Positions 57,363-64,000 of a stretch of 64,000 nt of DNA are shown one piece after another. Below the pieces are notes generated by a model. It saw only the letters and a program-made list of their open reading frames with translations, did not search any database and had not been told where the DNA came from. A program made the translations under genes and the position numbers. Numbering within the stretch: position 1 is the first letter of the stretch; the number at the start of each line of letters is the position of its first letter. Origin of the DNA: a virus; IMG/VR virus record IMGVR_UViG_3300020462_000003, positions 1-64,000 of that record; one strand, 5' to 3'.

Positions 57363-57854
57363 ATGGAAACTAATCCAATCGATTCAATGCTTCCCATCAT
57401 TGTTGAAGCAGTTCAATCCTGGCGTGGCAAGAACATGGCCAGCTCTTTGACCCAGCAAGTCCATTCCACACTGGATAAAGAAGCCAAGCAGATTGTTCTA
57501 AAACTGTTGGGCTTCGACACGAACTACTCCAGCTACATGTTGGACCACTGTAATGGCCGTTCGGGTAACTCCACTGCTGGTGATTACATTGCCGGGGTAC
57601 AAAAAGAAGCTGTTCGTAACTGGTTGGCCTCTGTACCCATGCCTGAACTAACCGATGAGGAACGAACAACCCTCAGTGCGTCCATGCGCCAGGAATACAT
57701 TTCCAAGTTCCGTCGTGAAGTTCTGCAACAAGCCAATAACAAAGCAATCGCTGATGCAAAAGAACTGGTCAACAAAATCAGCGAATCACTCACCATCGAC
57801 AGCTACGTCAAGCTGCGCGATCTCATTTCAAGCAAGGAAGAATCCAATGAGTAA
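57363..57854 (+). CDS. hypothetical protein
   Basis: The 163-residue helical protein of unknown function starts METNPIDSMLPIIVEAVQSW and contains a Ser/Asn/Gly-rich NGRSGNSTAGDYIAGVQKEA loop near 60-80 and a long amphipathic end (NNKAIADAKELVNKISESL). GGAAGG precedes the ATG. Eight bases of its end overlap the next small gene. Confidence 0.65.
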   Translation: METNPIDSMLPIIVEAVQSWRGKNMASSLTQQVHSTLDKEAKQIVLKLLGFDTNYSSYMLDHCNGRSGNSTAGDYIAGVQKEAVRNWLASVPMPELTDEERTTLSASMRQEYISKFRREVLQQANNKAIADAKELVNKISESLTIDSYVKLRDLISSKEESNE

Positions 57855-57945
57855 TCAACACGCACTTAAAGCCATCAGCCGCATCCTCGATATCTTCCTC
57901 AGCTCCGAAGCGCAGATCCGTCCGCACTTCCCACTGATCCAGTAA
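57847..57945 (+). CDS. 32-residue helical peptide
   Basis: A short frame, MSNQHALKAISRILDIFLSS followed by EAQIRPHFPLIQ, has a good GGAAG site and overlaps the previous gene. It is predicted to be an amphipathic helix. A small inhibitor or membrane-associated role is conceivable; nothing shows it. Confidence 0.5.
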   Translation: MSNQHALKAISRILDIFLSSEAQIRPHFPLIQ

Positions 57946-57992
57946 GGAATCCCCATGAAATCTCTACCAGGCCGGTATAACAGAGGGTCGTC

Positions 57993-58214
57993 ATGAGTGA
58001 ATACCTCATCACACTCATCCTCGCAGGCTGCTTGATCGCCGCTGCAGTGATCTTCTCAGACCAGACAGTAAATCCTGCCCACATTGCCTGGGCGGAGAAT
58101 TCCTGCAGCTTGAACAGCGGGATACATGAACTCTCGGCAGACAGGGAACAACTCAGCGTTCGTTGCATGAATGGTGCTGTGTTCATTGCTGCAAAAAGTG
58201 GGGTCAAGCCATGA
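57993..58214 (+). CDS. small membrane-anchored protein
   Basis: The 73-residue protein has one N-terminal hydrophobic segment (residues 4-22, YLITLILAGCLIAAAVIFS) and a polar domain with paired cysteines (NSCSLNSG, VRCMNGA), suggesting an exported, disulfide-stabilised domain. A 13-codon frame at 57955-57996 ends over its ATG and could be a leader peptide. The stop overlaps the next gene. Confidence 0.6.
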   Translation: MSEYLITLILAGCLIAAAVIFSDQTVNPAHIAWAENSCSLNSGIHELSADREQLSVRCMNGAVFIAAKSGVKP

Positions 58215-58438
58215 GTATCACCGTCTTGGTGGTTTACCTCTGCACATCTGCTGCCATGGACAACTGTTCCGTCTGGCAAGAAGGCAGCTGGACCGGTGCA
58301 GCAGCACCCATCTACTGCACCGTCGAGCGTGATCTGGCTGAAGCCAGCGTCCTGCCCAATCAATTCATTCGTTACGAATGTGAAACCGTCGAGACCGAAC
58401 AGGTCGCGCGCACCCAACACAAAGGAATAAACCAATGA
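58211..58438 (+). CDS. small cysteine-containing protein
   Basis: The 75-residue protein starts MSITVLVVYLCTSAAMDNCS, a weak signal-like N-terminus, and continues with WQEGSWTGAAAPIYC and RYECETVETEQV. It is coupled to its neighbours by ATGA overlaps on both sides, the second with the AAA ATPase. Cysteine spacing suggests a small exported beta domain. Function unknown. Confidence 0.6.
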   Translation: MSITVLVVYLCTSAAMDNCSVWQEGSWTGAAAPIYCTVERDLAEASVLPNQFIRYECETVETEQVARTQHKGINQ

Positions 58439-58767
58439 AGGTAAAACTCAGCCAAGCACACGACATGATCGTGCAGTGCATCAAGGTCGGCCTGGTCCCG
58501 ATCGTCAAGGGCAGCCCTGCCGTGGGCAAGTCCTCCATCGTTCACCAGATCGCCAAGGAATACGGTCTCAAGGTCATCGACCTGCGCCTTGCTCAGTGCG
58601 ACCCAACCGATCTGCTGGGCTTCCCCAACACTGCCAATGGCCGGGGCCGCTATGTACCCATGGAAACCTTCCCCATCGAAGGAGATGAGCTTCCGAAGGG
58701 CTACGAAGGCTGGCTGTTGTTCATGGATGAGTTCACCAGTGCTCCGCGTGGCGTGCAGGCTGCTGCT
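58435..58767 (+). CDS. MoxR-like AAA ATPase, exon 1 (N4 gp24-like)
   Basis: Residues 1-111 of an ATPase that is completed by exon 2 at 59651. Walker A GSPAVGKS is at residues 26-33 and Walker B LLFMDE at 94-99. The frame hits a stop directly after GVQAAA, where the group I intron begins. Joined to exon 2, the sequence reads on as AAYKLVLDRM, the expected helix of MoxR-type ATPases, giving a protein of 337 residues. It pairs with the VWA protein at 61344 as N4 gp24 and gp25 do, probably as a chaperone-like remodelling couple. Confidence 0.9.
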
Positions 58768-59650
58768 TAATTTATAGGCATTCACAGAAGAGACTCTGTG
58801 TCTAAAGCTACTTAAAACGGGAAACTCTGACTAGCTTATATCTGCTTGCACTTAGTTGTGCTTGTTTGTAAGCTAAAGACAATCCGTTGCTAAGTAGGAA
58901 TTGAAATGACTGAAATCTGGAAAGACATTCTTGGATATGAAGAGACTTACGAAGTTTCCAACTTCGGAGGAATCCGTTCCAAGAGCCGAGTAGTCCCTTG
59001 TAAAGGGGGAACTCGTACCGTCAAAGGCCAAATCAGAAAAACCTTTCTGAACAGAAAGGGATATCCAATTACCACGTTGTGTCAAAACAACAAACTGATG
59101 ACATTTACTGTTCACCAGTTGGTAGCTCAAGCCTTTATTCCCGGCTTCATCAAAGGAACGGAAATTAACCATAAGGATGGAAATCCTGGTAACCCTTCCG
59201 TAACTAATTTGGAAGTATCCAACCCATCTCATAATCAGCTACATGCTGTGAGGATGGGTCTGGTCCCTAAACAAGGGATATCCAAATACCGGAACGTGAC
59301 TTATGTGAGTAACCCTCGGGCGAAATATAAGTGGGCGGGATCGGTACGACATGCAGGCAAATCCGTCTTTGGATGGAAAACCTTCATGACTGAGGAAGAA
59401 GCAGCGCGCCATGTTGACTGGTTGCTTGATTCCATTGGAGACACTGACCGGATTCGGAACTTCCCTTCAATTCCTTAAATGCCCAACGACTAGTCCGCTA
59501 TAGGACGTAGGCCCAAGTGGGTCGAAATGGTAGCCCCCCAAACAGGTCAAGCTGTGGGGGTTGATATAGTCTGCTCTGCATAGAAATATGCAGCAGTGAT
59601 GCCTCAGGAACATCACGGGTAAGGCGTAACGCCCCTTACTGAACACAAGG
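58768..59650 (+). ncRNA. group I intron in the AAA ATPase gene
   Basis: The 883-base intron has its 5' splice site after the U of GCT (58767) and ends in G (59650), the group I rule. Near the 3' end the core is recognisable: AACGACTAG (from 59484), the P7 strand, pairs later with GATATAGTC (about 59564-59572), the P7 partner. Removal joins the two ATPase exons in frame. It carries an HNH endonuclease gene in a peripheral loop. The exact splice point could shift by one base, because both exon edges allow T. Confidence 0.92.
58906..59478 (+). CDS. HNH homing endonuclease in the intron
   Basis: The 190-residue protein has a NUMOD4 start (WKDILGYEETYEVSNFGGIRS), an HNH domain (VHQLVAQAFIPGF then INHKDGNPGNPSVTNLEVSN and HNQLHAVRMG) and an AP2-like C-terminal DNA-binding domain (KYRNVTYVSNPRAKYKWAGS). 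It should cut intron-free alleles of the ATPase gene and promote intron homing. Codon use is more AT-rich than that of the exons, which fits recent arrival. Confidence 0.93.
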   Translation: MTEIWKDILGYEETYEVSNFGGIRSKSRVVPCKGGTRTVKGQIRKTFLNRKGYPITTLCQNNKLMTFTVHQLVAQAFIPGFIKGTEINHKDGNPGNPSVTNLEVSNPSHNQLHAVRMGLVPKQGISKYRNVTYVSNPRAKYKWAGSVRHAGKSVFGWKTFMTEEEAARHVDWLLDSIGDTDRIRNFPSIP

Positions 59651-60331
59651 TATAAATTAGTCCTGGATCGCATGGTCGGTACTCACACCCTGCACAAGAA
59701 AGTCGCCATCGTCTGTGCAGGCAACCTGGAGACAGACGGAGCCATCGTCGAAGAGATGAGCACGGCTCTGGAATCTCGCTTGGTTCACATGGAAGTCACG
59801 GTGGACCACAAGGACTGGTGTGAAGGATGGGCCATGCAGAACGGCATCGACCACCGCATCACCAGCTTCATCAAATTCAAACCAGGGATGCTGTACACCT
59901 TCAGCCCTGATCACACCGACTGCACCTACGCCAGCCCCCGAACCTGGGAGTTCGCCAACCGCCTGGTCAAGGGCAAAGAGATCGGTATCGACGACATTCC
60001 TCTGTTGGCTGGAACCATCTCCGAAGGCGTGGCACGCGAGTTTCGAACCTTCACCCAGATCTACAGCAACCTGCCCACCCTGACCCAGATGATGGAACAG
60101 GCCACCACGCTGCCGGTGCCTCAGGAACCCAGCATCCTGTTTGCACTGACCGGTTCGATTGCGCACAACGCCAACGATGAGAACGCAGGTCCGCTGATGG
60201 ACTTCGTGTCCCGTCTGCCGATCGAGTTTCAGGTGGTCACCCTGCGTGAAATGGTACGTCGTAGCCCTGCCCTGATGAACCACAAGTCCGTCCAGGCGTG
60301 GATCACCAAGAACGCGAAGGAGCTGTTCTGA
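59651..60331 (+). CDS. MoxR-like AAA ATPase, exon 2 (N4 gp24-like)
   Basis: This is the 226-residue remainder of the ATPase, in frame with exon 1 from TAT at 59651. It begins YKLVLDRMVGTHTLHKKVAIV, contains the sensor-1 strand VAIVCAGN, the arginine-finger-like SRLVHMEV region and a C-terminal helical lid (PLMDFVSRLPIEFQVVTLREM). An ATG at 59672 lies inside exon 2, so unspliced RNA could yield a truncated protein without the Walker motifs. It ends one base before the next ORF. Confidence 0.92.
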   Translation, partial: YKLVLDRMVGTHTLHKKVAIVCAGNLETDGAIVEEMSTALESRLVHMEVTVDHKDWCEGWAMQNGIDHRITSFIKFKPGMLYTFSPDHTDCTYASPRTWEFANRLVKGKEIGIDDIPLLAGTISEGVAREFRTFTQIYSNLPTLTQMMEQATTLPVPQEPSILFALTGSIAHNANDENAGPLMDFVSRLPIEFQVVTLREMVRRSPALMNHKSVQAWITKNAKELF

Positions 60332-60332
60332 C

Positions 60333-60827
60333 ATGGGCGACCGCACCTACGTGTACCTCTATGTGCCTGCCGAGTTGTTCGAGCAGGCCAAAGAGATCGC
60401 CATCAAGTACGACGGTCAACCTGAAGAGGAAAACACTGACGATGATCAGCTTCACTACCTTGGCTTCGAGGAAGTGAATTACGGGGAGCTGAATTGCATC
60501 CGGGAGCTGCAATTAGCAGGCATACCCTATGACATGGACTGGGCTGATGGAGCCAACTACGAAGAGGGGGTACAGCACTGCCGCTTCACCGAAACAGGGG
60601 AACTCTCTCTCAAGGTCGTAATGGGGAGCGATCACAGCATCGATCCCTCCGTACTGGAAGAGGTCATCAAAAAGCATAACACCCTCGATGCCGTGAAGGA
60701 TTTTCTGAAGAAACATAACGAAGTTGTCAATCCACTCCCTTGGGACAACCAAGTCGAGTATGGAAAGATATACCGCACCAAACAACTAATTGCGGGCAAT
60801 ACAGAACAGTTGACCCTCAACACATAA
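60333..60827 (+). CDS. hypothetical protein
   Basis: The 164-residue acidic protein starts MGDRTYVYLYVPAELFEQAK and continues with acidic EEENTDDDQLHYLGFEEVNYG and a helical EEVIKKHNTLDAVKDFLKKHN part. I recall similar proteins in other phages but no function. It starts one base after the ATPase stop, so it is co-expressed. The region after it (60828-60914) holds a TTCCG/CGGAA hairpin and no gene. Confidence 0.65.
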   Translation: MGDRTYVYLYVPAELFEQAKEIAIKYDGQPEEENTDDDQLHYLGFEEVNYGELNCIRELQLAGIPYDMDWADGANYEEGVQHCRFTETGELSLKVVMGSDHSIDPSVLEEVIKKHNTLDAVKDFLKKHNEVVNPLPWDNQVEYGKIYRTKQLIAGNTEQLTLNT

Positions 60828-60914
60828 CGACTATTCCGCTAAATACTTAGACGGAACAGCGCTGCCAAAGTGCAACACACTTAACTCAATCCAAGTAGTA
60901 GACAGGTAGTATAA

Positions 60915-61091
60915 ATGCTCGTATTAACCCGCAAGGCAGGTCAGGCAATTCACATCGGCGACAACATTGTTGTTCGTATTCTGGGTTATCAGAACGGTCA
61001 CTTCCGCGTGGGCATTGAAGCCCCCAAGGACATTGATATTCAACGGGACGATATGAAGAATCCAAAAAAGCCGGAAGTTGTCAGTGAATAG
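60915..61091 (+). CDS. csrA: CsrA/RsmA family translational regulator
   Basis: The 58-residue protein begins MLVLTRKAGQAIHIGDNIVV and continues VRILG, FRVGIEAPKDIDIQRDD, matching CsrA along its length. The R6 and R44-equivalent positions (LTRKAG and IQRDD) keep the RNA-contact arginines. It should bind GGA motifs in mRNA leaders as a dimer, repressing or stabilising host or phage messages. It is too short for most gene finders. It lies in the middle-gene region and overlaps the next small gene by eight bases. AGACAGG is a weak ribosome site. Confidence 0.92.
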   Translation: MLVLTRKAGQAIHIGDNIVVRILGYQNGHFRVGIEAPKDIDIQRDDMKNPKKPEVVSE

Positions 61092-61242
61092 TTCAGGTAC
61101 ACGGAAACCCAGAATACTTCGCAAGAAGTCTTTTGAAGTAACCCTGAACAGCACCTGCGATATCTGTGGTCAGCACCGTGGCGGGAGTTCTCCTGTCAGT
61201 CACATCAAGTGTTCCAAGATTCGTCAGAATCGTCCGAAGTAA
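61084..61242 (+). CDS. small Cys/His protein downstream of csrA
   Basis: The 52-residue, basic protein begins on GTG at 61084 inside the csrA end. It has CDICGQHRGG and HIKCSKIRQ, a likely zinc knuckle of the CxxC...H...C type, and is rich in Lys and Arg. Nucleic-acid binding is plausible. The eight-base overlap with csrA suggests coupled translation. Confidence 0.6.
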   Translation: MNSSGTRKPRILRKKSFEVTLNSTCDICGQHRGGSSPVSHIKCSKIRQNRPK

Positions 61243-61259
61243 CTAATACACAGTTCAAT

Positions 61260-61298
61260 AGTTCAACTTGCGGGATAGTTATATCTGCAAGTTGAACT
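61260..61298 (+). promoter_or_regulatory. 12-bp perfect inverted repeat before the VWA gene
   Basis: AGTTCAACTTGC (61260-61271) and GCAAGTTGAACT (61287-61298) are exact reverse complements with a 15-base loop that contains GGGATAG. No T-run follows, so an operator or a regulatory mRNA hairpin is more likely than a terminator. The loop GGA is a possible CsrA target; this is speculation. Confidence 0.55.
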
Positions 61299-61343
61299 TC
61301 TGTTGTCCAGTTAGTTGTAACTCTCTATCAAAGGAAGTTCGTC

Positions 61344-62450
61344 ATGTCATTGCAAGATGCCAACAAGGCTCTCGATAAAGCCAAGATCGGTCTTATGAGT
61401 AAGCCTGATAGTGCTTTCTTTACCACCCTCTGTCTTTCGTTTCGTCATCTGTTTGACGAGACCATTCCAACTGCGTGTGTGTCCGATACCGAGATCCGGA
61501 TCAACCCGCAGTTCTTCCTTTCGCTCTCCGATCAAGAGCGGATATTCGTCCTGGTGCATGAGTGCATGCACCCTGCCCTGATGCACACCGTGCGTCGAGG
61601 GGATCGTGATCCCGTGAAGTGGAACATCGCTGGCGATCACGTCATCAACCTGATGCTGCTGGATCGTGGCTTCAAGATGCCTGATTGGGTACTCAAGGAC
61701 CGTCAGTACCAGGGGATGAGTACCCTGCAGGTATACGACCTGTTGCCGGATGATCCCCAAGCACCCCGCATGCAGGACTTGTCGCCCAGCTCTCAGTCTC
61801 CCGAGGAGCAACAACAAACCGAGCAAAACATCACCGATATCGTCATGCGTGCTGCTACGCAGTCGGCGATGAGTGGAGATACACCAGGCACCATTCCAGG
61901 TGATATCCAGATCTTCCTGGATGAATACCTCAACCCCATACTTCCATGGGACAAGTTACTACGGAAGTTCTTCAATCAGTTCGCCAAGACGGACTACACC
62001 TGGAAGCGTCCTAATCGCCGTTTCATGCCTGAGCATATTCTCCCAACACTTTACGGCATCACCCTCGGTGAAATAGCCGTTGCCGTTGATACGTCTGGTT
62101 CCGTCAGTGACGCAGACTTCCATCGCTTCATCAGTGAAGTAAATGGAATCATGAAGAAGTTGAAACCCTCACAAATAACCCTGTTGCAGTTTGATACCCG
62201 CATCCATAAAAAGGATGTACTCAAAAGTGTATCTGACTTAAATCAGGTCACGTTCCACGGACGTGGGGGTACGAATGTTTCAGAAGTAATCCAGTGGGCC
62301 AGAGACAACAAGCCAGTTGCACTCTTGTTATTCAGCGACGGTGAATTCAGGCATGTAACGCCTGCACCGAAGTGTCCGGTATTGTGGGTTATCCACAACA
62401 ACAAAAAGTTTACTGCCCCCTACGGGAAAGTTATCCACTACAACATCTGA
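61344..62450 (+). CDS. VWA-domain protein, N4 gp25-like
   Basis: The 368-residue protein joins a metallopeptidase-like N-terminal domain, with HECMH at residues 72-76, to a C-terminal von Willebrand A domain with the MIDAS motif D249-TSGS. It is the partner of the interrupted MoxR ATPase, the usual MoxR/VWA pairing, and N4 carries the same couple. The pair may remodel a host or phage protein complex. AAAGGAAG precedes the ATG. Confidence 0.88.
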   Translation: MSLQDANKALDKAKIGLMSKPDSAFFTTLCLSFRHLFDETIPTACVSDTEIRINPQFFLSLSDQERIFVLVHECMHPALMHTVRRGDRDPVKWNIAGDHVINLMLLDRGFKMPDWVLKDRQYQGMSTLQVYDLLPDDPQAPRMQDLSPSSQSPEEQQQTEQNITDIVMRAATQSAMSGDTPGTIPGDIQIFLDEYLNPILPWDKLLRKFFNQFAKTDYTWKRPNRRFMPEHILPTLYGITLGEIAVAVDTSGSVSDADFHRFISEVNGIMKKLKPSQITLLQFDTRIHKKDVLKSVSDLNQVTFHGRGGTNVSEVIQWARDNKPVALLLFSDGEFRHVTPAPKCPVLWVIHNNKKFTAPYGKVIHYNI

Positions 62451-62458
62451 GGTGAATC

Positions 62459-62785
62459 ATGGAAGTTGCTGAAGCACTTAAACAAGTTAAAGCAGCAGGT
62501 AAGCGCAACAGCAACTACCTGGTTATCAACCTAAGTTATAACCACCAAATCCTGCTGCCCTACAACGAAGGGATGTTATTCGTATCTAGCCTAGAAAAGG
62601 CAGAGACTCTTGAAGTCCCTTATTCAAGACCGCCAGTAGTTAAAGGTTTTGAAATGTCATCCATAGAGTTCCGAGTTATATCGGAGCACGAGTACCACCG
62701 ACACAAAGTTGCTCAACTGATGGGGGTTTCTCTCGACAGTGTTAATTCACTGGAACCCATACAATCACCCAAGGAAGAAGCATGA
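62459..62785 (+). CDS. hypothetical protein
   Basis: The 108-residue protein reads MEVAEALKQVKAAGKRNSNY then beta-rich LVINLSYNHQILLPYNEGML and a helical HEYHRHKVAQLMGVSLDSV end. No family recognised. Its stop overlaps the helicase ATG (ATGA). Confidence 0.65.
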   Translation: MEVAEALKQVKAAGKRNSNYLVINLSYNHQILLPYNEGMLFVSSLEKAETLEVPYSRPPVVKGFEMSSIEFRVISEHEYHRHKVAQLMGVSLDSVNSLEPIQSPKEEA

Positions 62786-64000
62786 ACGCACTTACCCTGT
62801 CACCCGATCAACAAGCAGGCTATGAGGCCTTCTCCAGTTTTCTGTTGGACCTACATAAGTCTGTGTTCGTCCTGGCAGGGCATAGTGGCACGGGTAAGAG
62901 CACCCTGGTTCGCACCCTGCTGGAGCAGATTGACAACCTCTTCAAGATGGCCCGTCTGATCAACCCCAACTACCCCGTCTTCGACGTGAAACTCACGGCC
63001 ACTACCAACAAGGCCTGTGAGGCGCTTCGCCACATCACGGCACGGGAAGTCACCACGATCCAGTCAGCCTTAGGACTGCGTGTACAGACGGACTACAGCA
63101 CCAATACCACTCGACTGGTGGTTCGCCAGGGTGCTGATATCGTTCAGAACACCGTGCTGTTTATCGATGAAGCCAGCTTCATTGATCGGGATCTGTTACT
63201 CACCATTTTCAAGCGTACCGAACGCTGCAAGATCATCTTCATTGGTGACCCTGCTCAGCTGACACCTGTGAAGAGCGATATCACACCTGTGTTCGAAGCG
63301 GGATACGAAGGGGTGCATCTGTCCAAGGTGGTTCGCCAGGCCGAAGGCAACCCGATCATCGAGTTGTCTACCAAGTTCCGCGAGACGGTCACCTCAGGGG
63401 AGTTCTTCAGCTTCCAGCCGGACGGTCACTTCATCCAGCACATGGATCGGGCAGCGTTCGATCAGGCGATCCTGGCTGAGTTCGGACGCCCTGACTGGCA
63501 CTACCACGACTCCAAGGTTCTGGGTTGGACTAACAAGTGCGTGGTGGCTTACAACCGGGGCATCCGGGACTTCATTCAAGGAGATCCGGACTTCCAGATC
63601 GGTGACTACGCCGTGTGTAACCACTTCGTTGGGACCAAGGGTTACAGCATCAAAACCGATCAGTTGGTGCAAATCACCAGTATCAGTGAACCCTCGTTCG
63701 AGCTGGGCTTACCAGGCAAGTACTTCCAGGTGGACGGCAACGTCACCAAGTTCATGCCCGACTCACTCACTGACAAGAAGGCTCTGGTACGTCAGGCCCA
63801 GAACGAAGGCAACGCCATGGCGCTGTACGAGATGGATACCAACTGGATCGATCTGCGTGCAGCCTTCGCATGCACCATCAATAAAGCCCAAGGCAGCACC
63901 TTCCGCAAAGTCTTCATCGACCTCGACGACATTAGAAAATGCACCCTGGGTAGCCAGATTGCACGCCTGATGTACGTGGGTGTAAGCCGTGCCAGCGAGC
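62782..64000 (+). CDS. Dda-like SF1 helicase, partial
   Basis: The first 406 codons of a helicase that continues past the window. Motif I is AGHSGTGKST (residues 32-41), motif Ia/Ib region TATTNKACEALRHI, motif II FIDEAS, motif III GDPAQLTPV, and near the edge the INKAQGST segment of motif V and RLMYVGVSRA of motif VI. It should unwind DNA 5'-3' at replication forks. In N4 the helicase (gp37) precedes the DNA polymerase, which would therefore lie just outside. Confidence 0.93.
   Translation, partial: MNALTLSPDQQAGYEAFSSFLLDLHKSVFVLAGHSGTGKSTLVRTLLEQIDNLFKMARLINPNYPVFDVKLTATTNKACEALRHITAREVTTIQSALGLRVQTDYSTNTTRLVVRQGADIVQNTVLFIDEASFIDRDLLLTIFKRTERCKIIFIGDPAQLTPVKSDITPVFEAGYEGVHLSKVVRQAEGNPIIELSTKFRETVTSGEFFSFQPDGHFIQHMDRAAFDQAILAEFGRPDWHYHDSKVLGWTNKCVVAYNRGIRDFIQGDPDFQIGDYAVCNHFVGTKGYSIKTDQLVQITSISEPSFELGLPGKYFQVDGNVTKFMPDSLTDKKALVRQAQNEGNAMALYEMDTNWIDLRAAFACTINKAQGSTFRKVFIDLDDIRKCTLGSQIARLMYVGVSRASE

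Noticed and set aside
60828-60860. AACGACTATTCCGCTA resembling the P7 strand of the group I intron
   Set aside because: No matching GATATAGTC partner, no split gene and no exon junction nearby. A 15-of-16 match is expected by chance in a window this size.
1-64000. CRISPR arrays, insertion sequences and tRNA genes
   Set aside because: I saw no regularly spaced repeats of CRISPR length, no transposase genes and no complete tRNA cloverleaf by eye.

Overview
The window is almost a whole N4-like podophage genome (Schitoviridae type). The decisive evidence is a 3582-residue virion RNA polymerase with all the single-subunit polymerase motifs, a second RNA polymerase split into two genes (RNAP1 and RNAP2), and an N4-ordered set of replication genes (nuclease, primase-like ATPase, AAA ATPase, SSB) and late genes (MCP, scaffold, portal, tail tube, terminase). 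The host is most likely a gammaproteobacterium, with Pseudomonas my best guess. That guess rests on the style of the CsrA/RsmA, the Anr/FNR-type box and the integrase; nothing in the sequence proves it. The DNA polymerase gene is absent and a Dda-like helicase runs off the right edge, so several kb of genome lie outside. The early left-end genes directly follow the late right-end genes near 50.8-51.0 kb, so the coordinates are permuted relative to a linear virion genome.

Layout. 0-3.6 kb (+): DUF3768 protein, dNMP kinase, an accessory protein, then excisionase and tyrosine integrase with an attP-like segment behind them, which is unexpected in an N4-like phage. 3.9-12.4 kb (-): lysis genes (holin, M15 endopeptidase) and a mosaic tail-fibre module including a lambda J-like fibre. 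12.5-16.0 kb (+): thyX, nrdB, nrdA. 16.0-16.4 kb: dense non-coding structure with a perfect Anr/FNR box, a candidate small RNA and an upstream element complementary to it. 16.4-24.4 kb (+): replication and recombination genes. 24.6-46.3 kb (-): vRNAP and virion genes. 46.4-47.5 kb (+): dUTPase and two small genes. 47.6-50.7 kb (-): tail tube, terminase, a 28-residue membrane peptide and the gp69-like gene. 51.0-64.0 kb (+): early genes behind hairpin promoters, RNAP1/RNAP2, an HTH protein, a MoxR/VWA pair whose ATPase is interrupted by a group I intron carrying an HNH endonuclease, a phage CsrA, and the helicase.

How it works together. The injected vRNAP should transcribe the early region from hairpin promoters that share a 3-nt loop and a fixed 11-nt spacing to a TGGA start. 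This makes RNAP1/RNAP2, which should transcribe the replication and nucleotide genes. By analogy with N4, the SSB and host RNA polymerase then serve the minus-strand virion genes. dNMP kinase, ThyX, class I RNR and dUTPase form a complete thymidylate and dNTP supply set. The integrase/excisionase pair suggests a possible lysogenic option. CsrA and the Anr-box RNA suggest links to host post-transcriptional and oxygen regulation. All functions are inferred from sequence reading alone; no database search was run.
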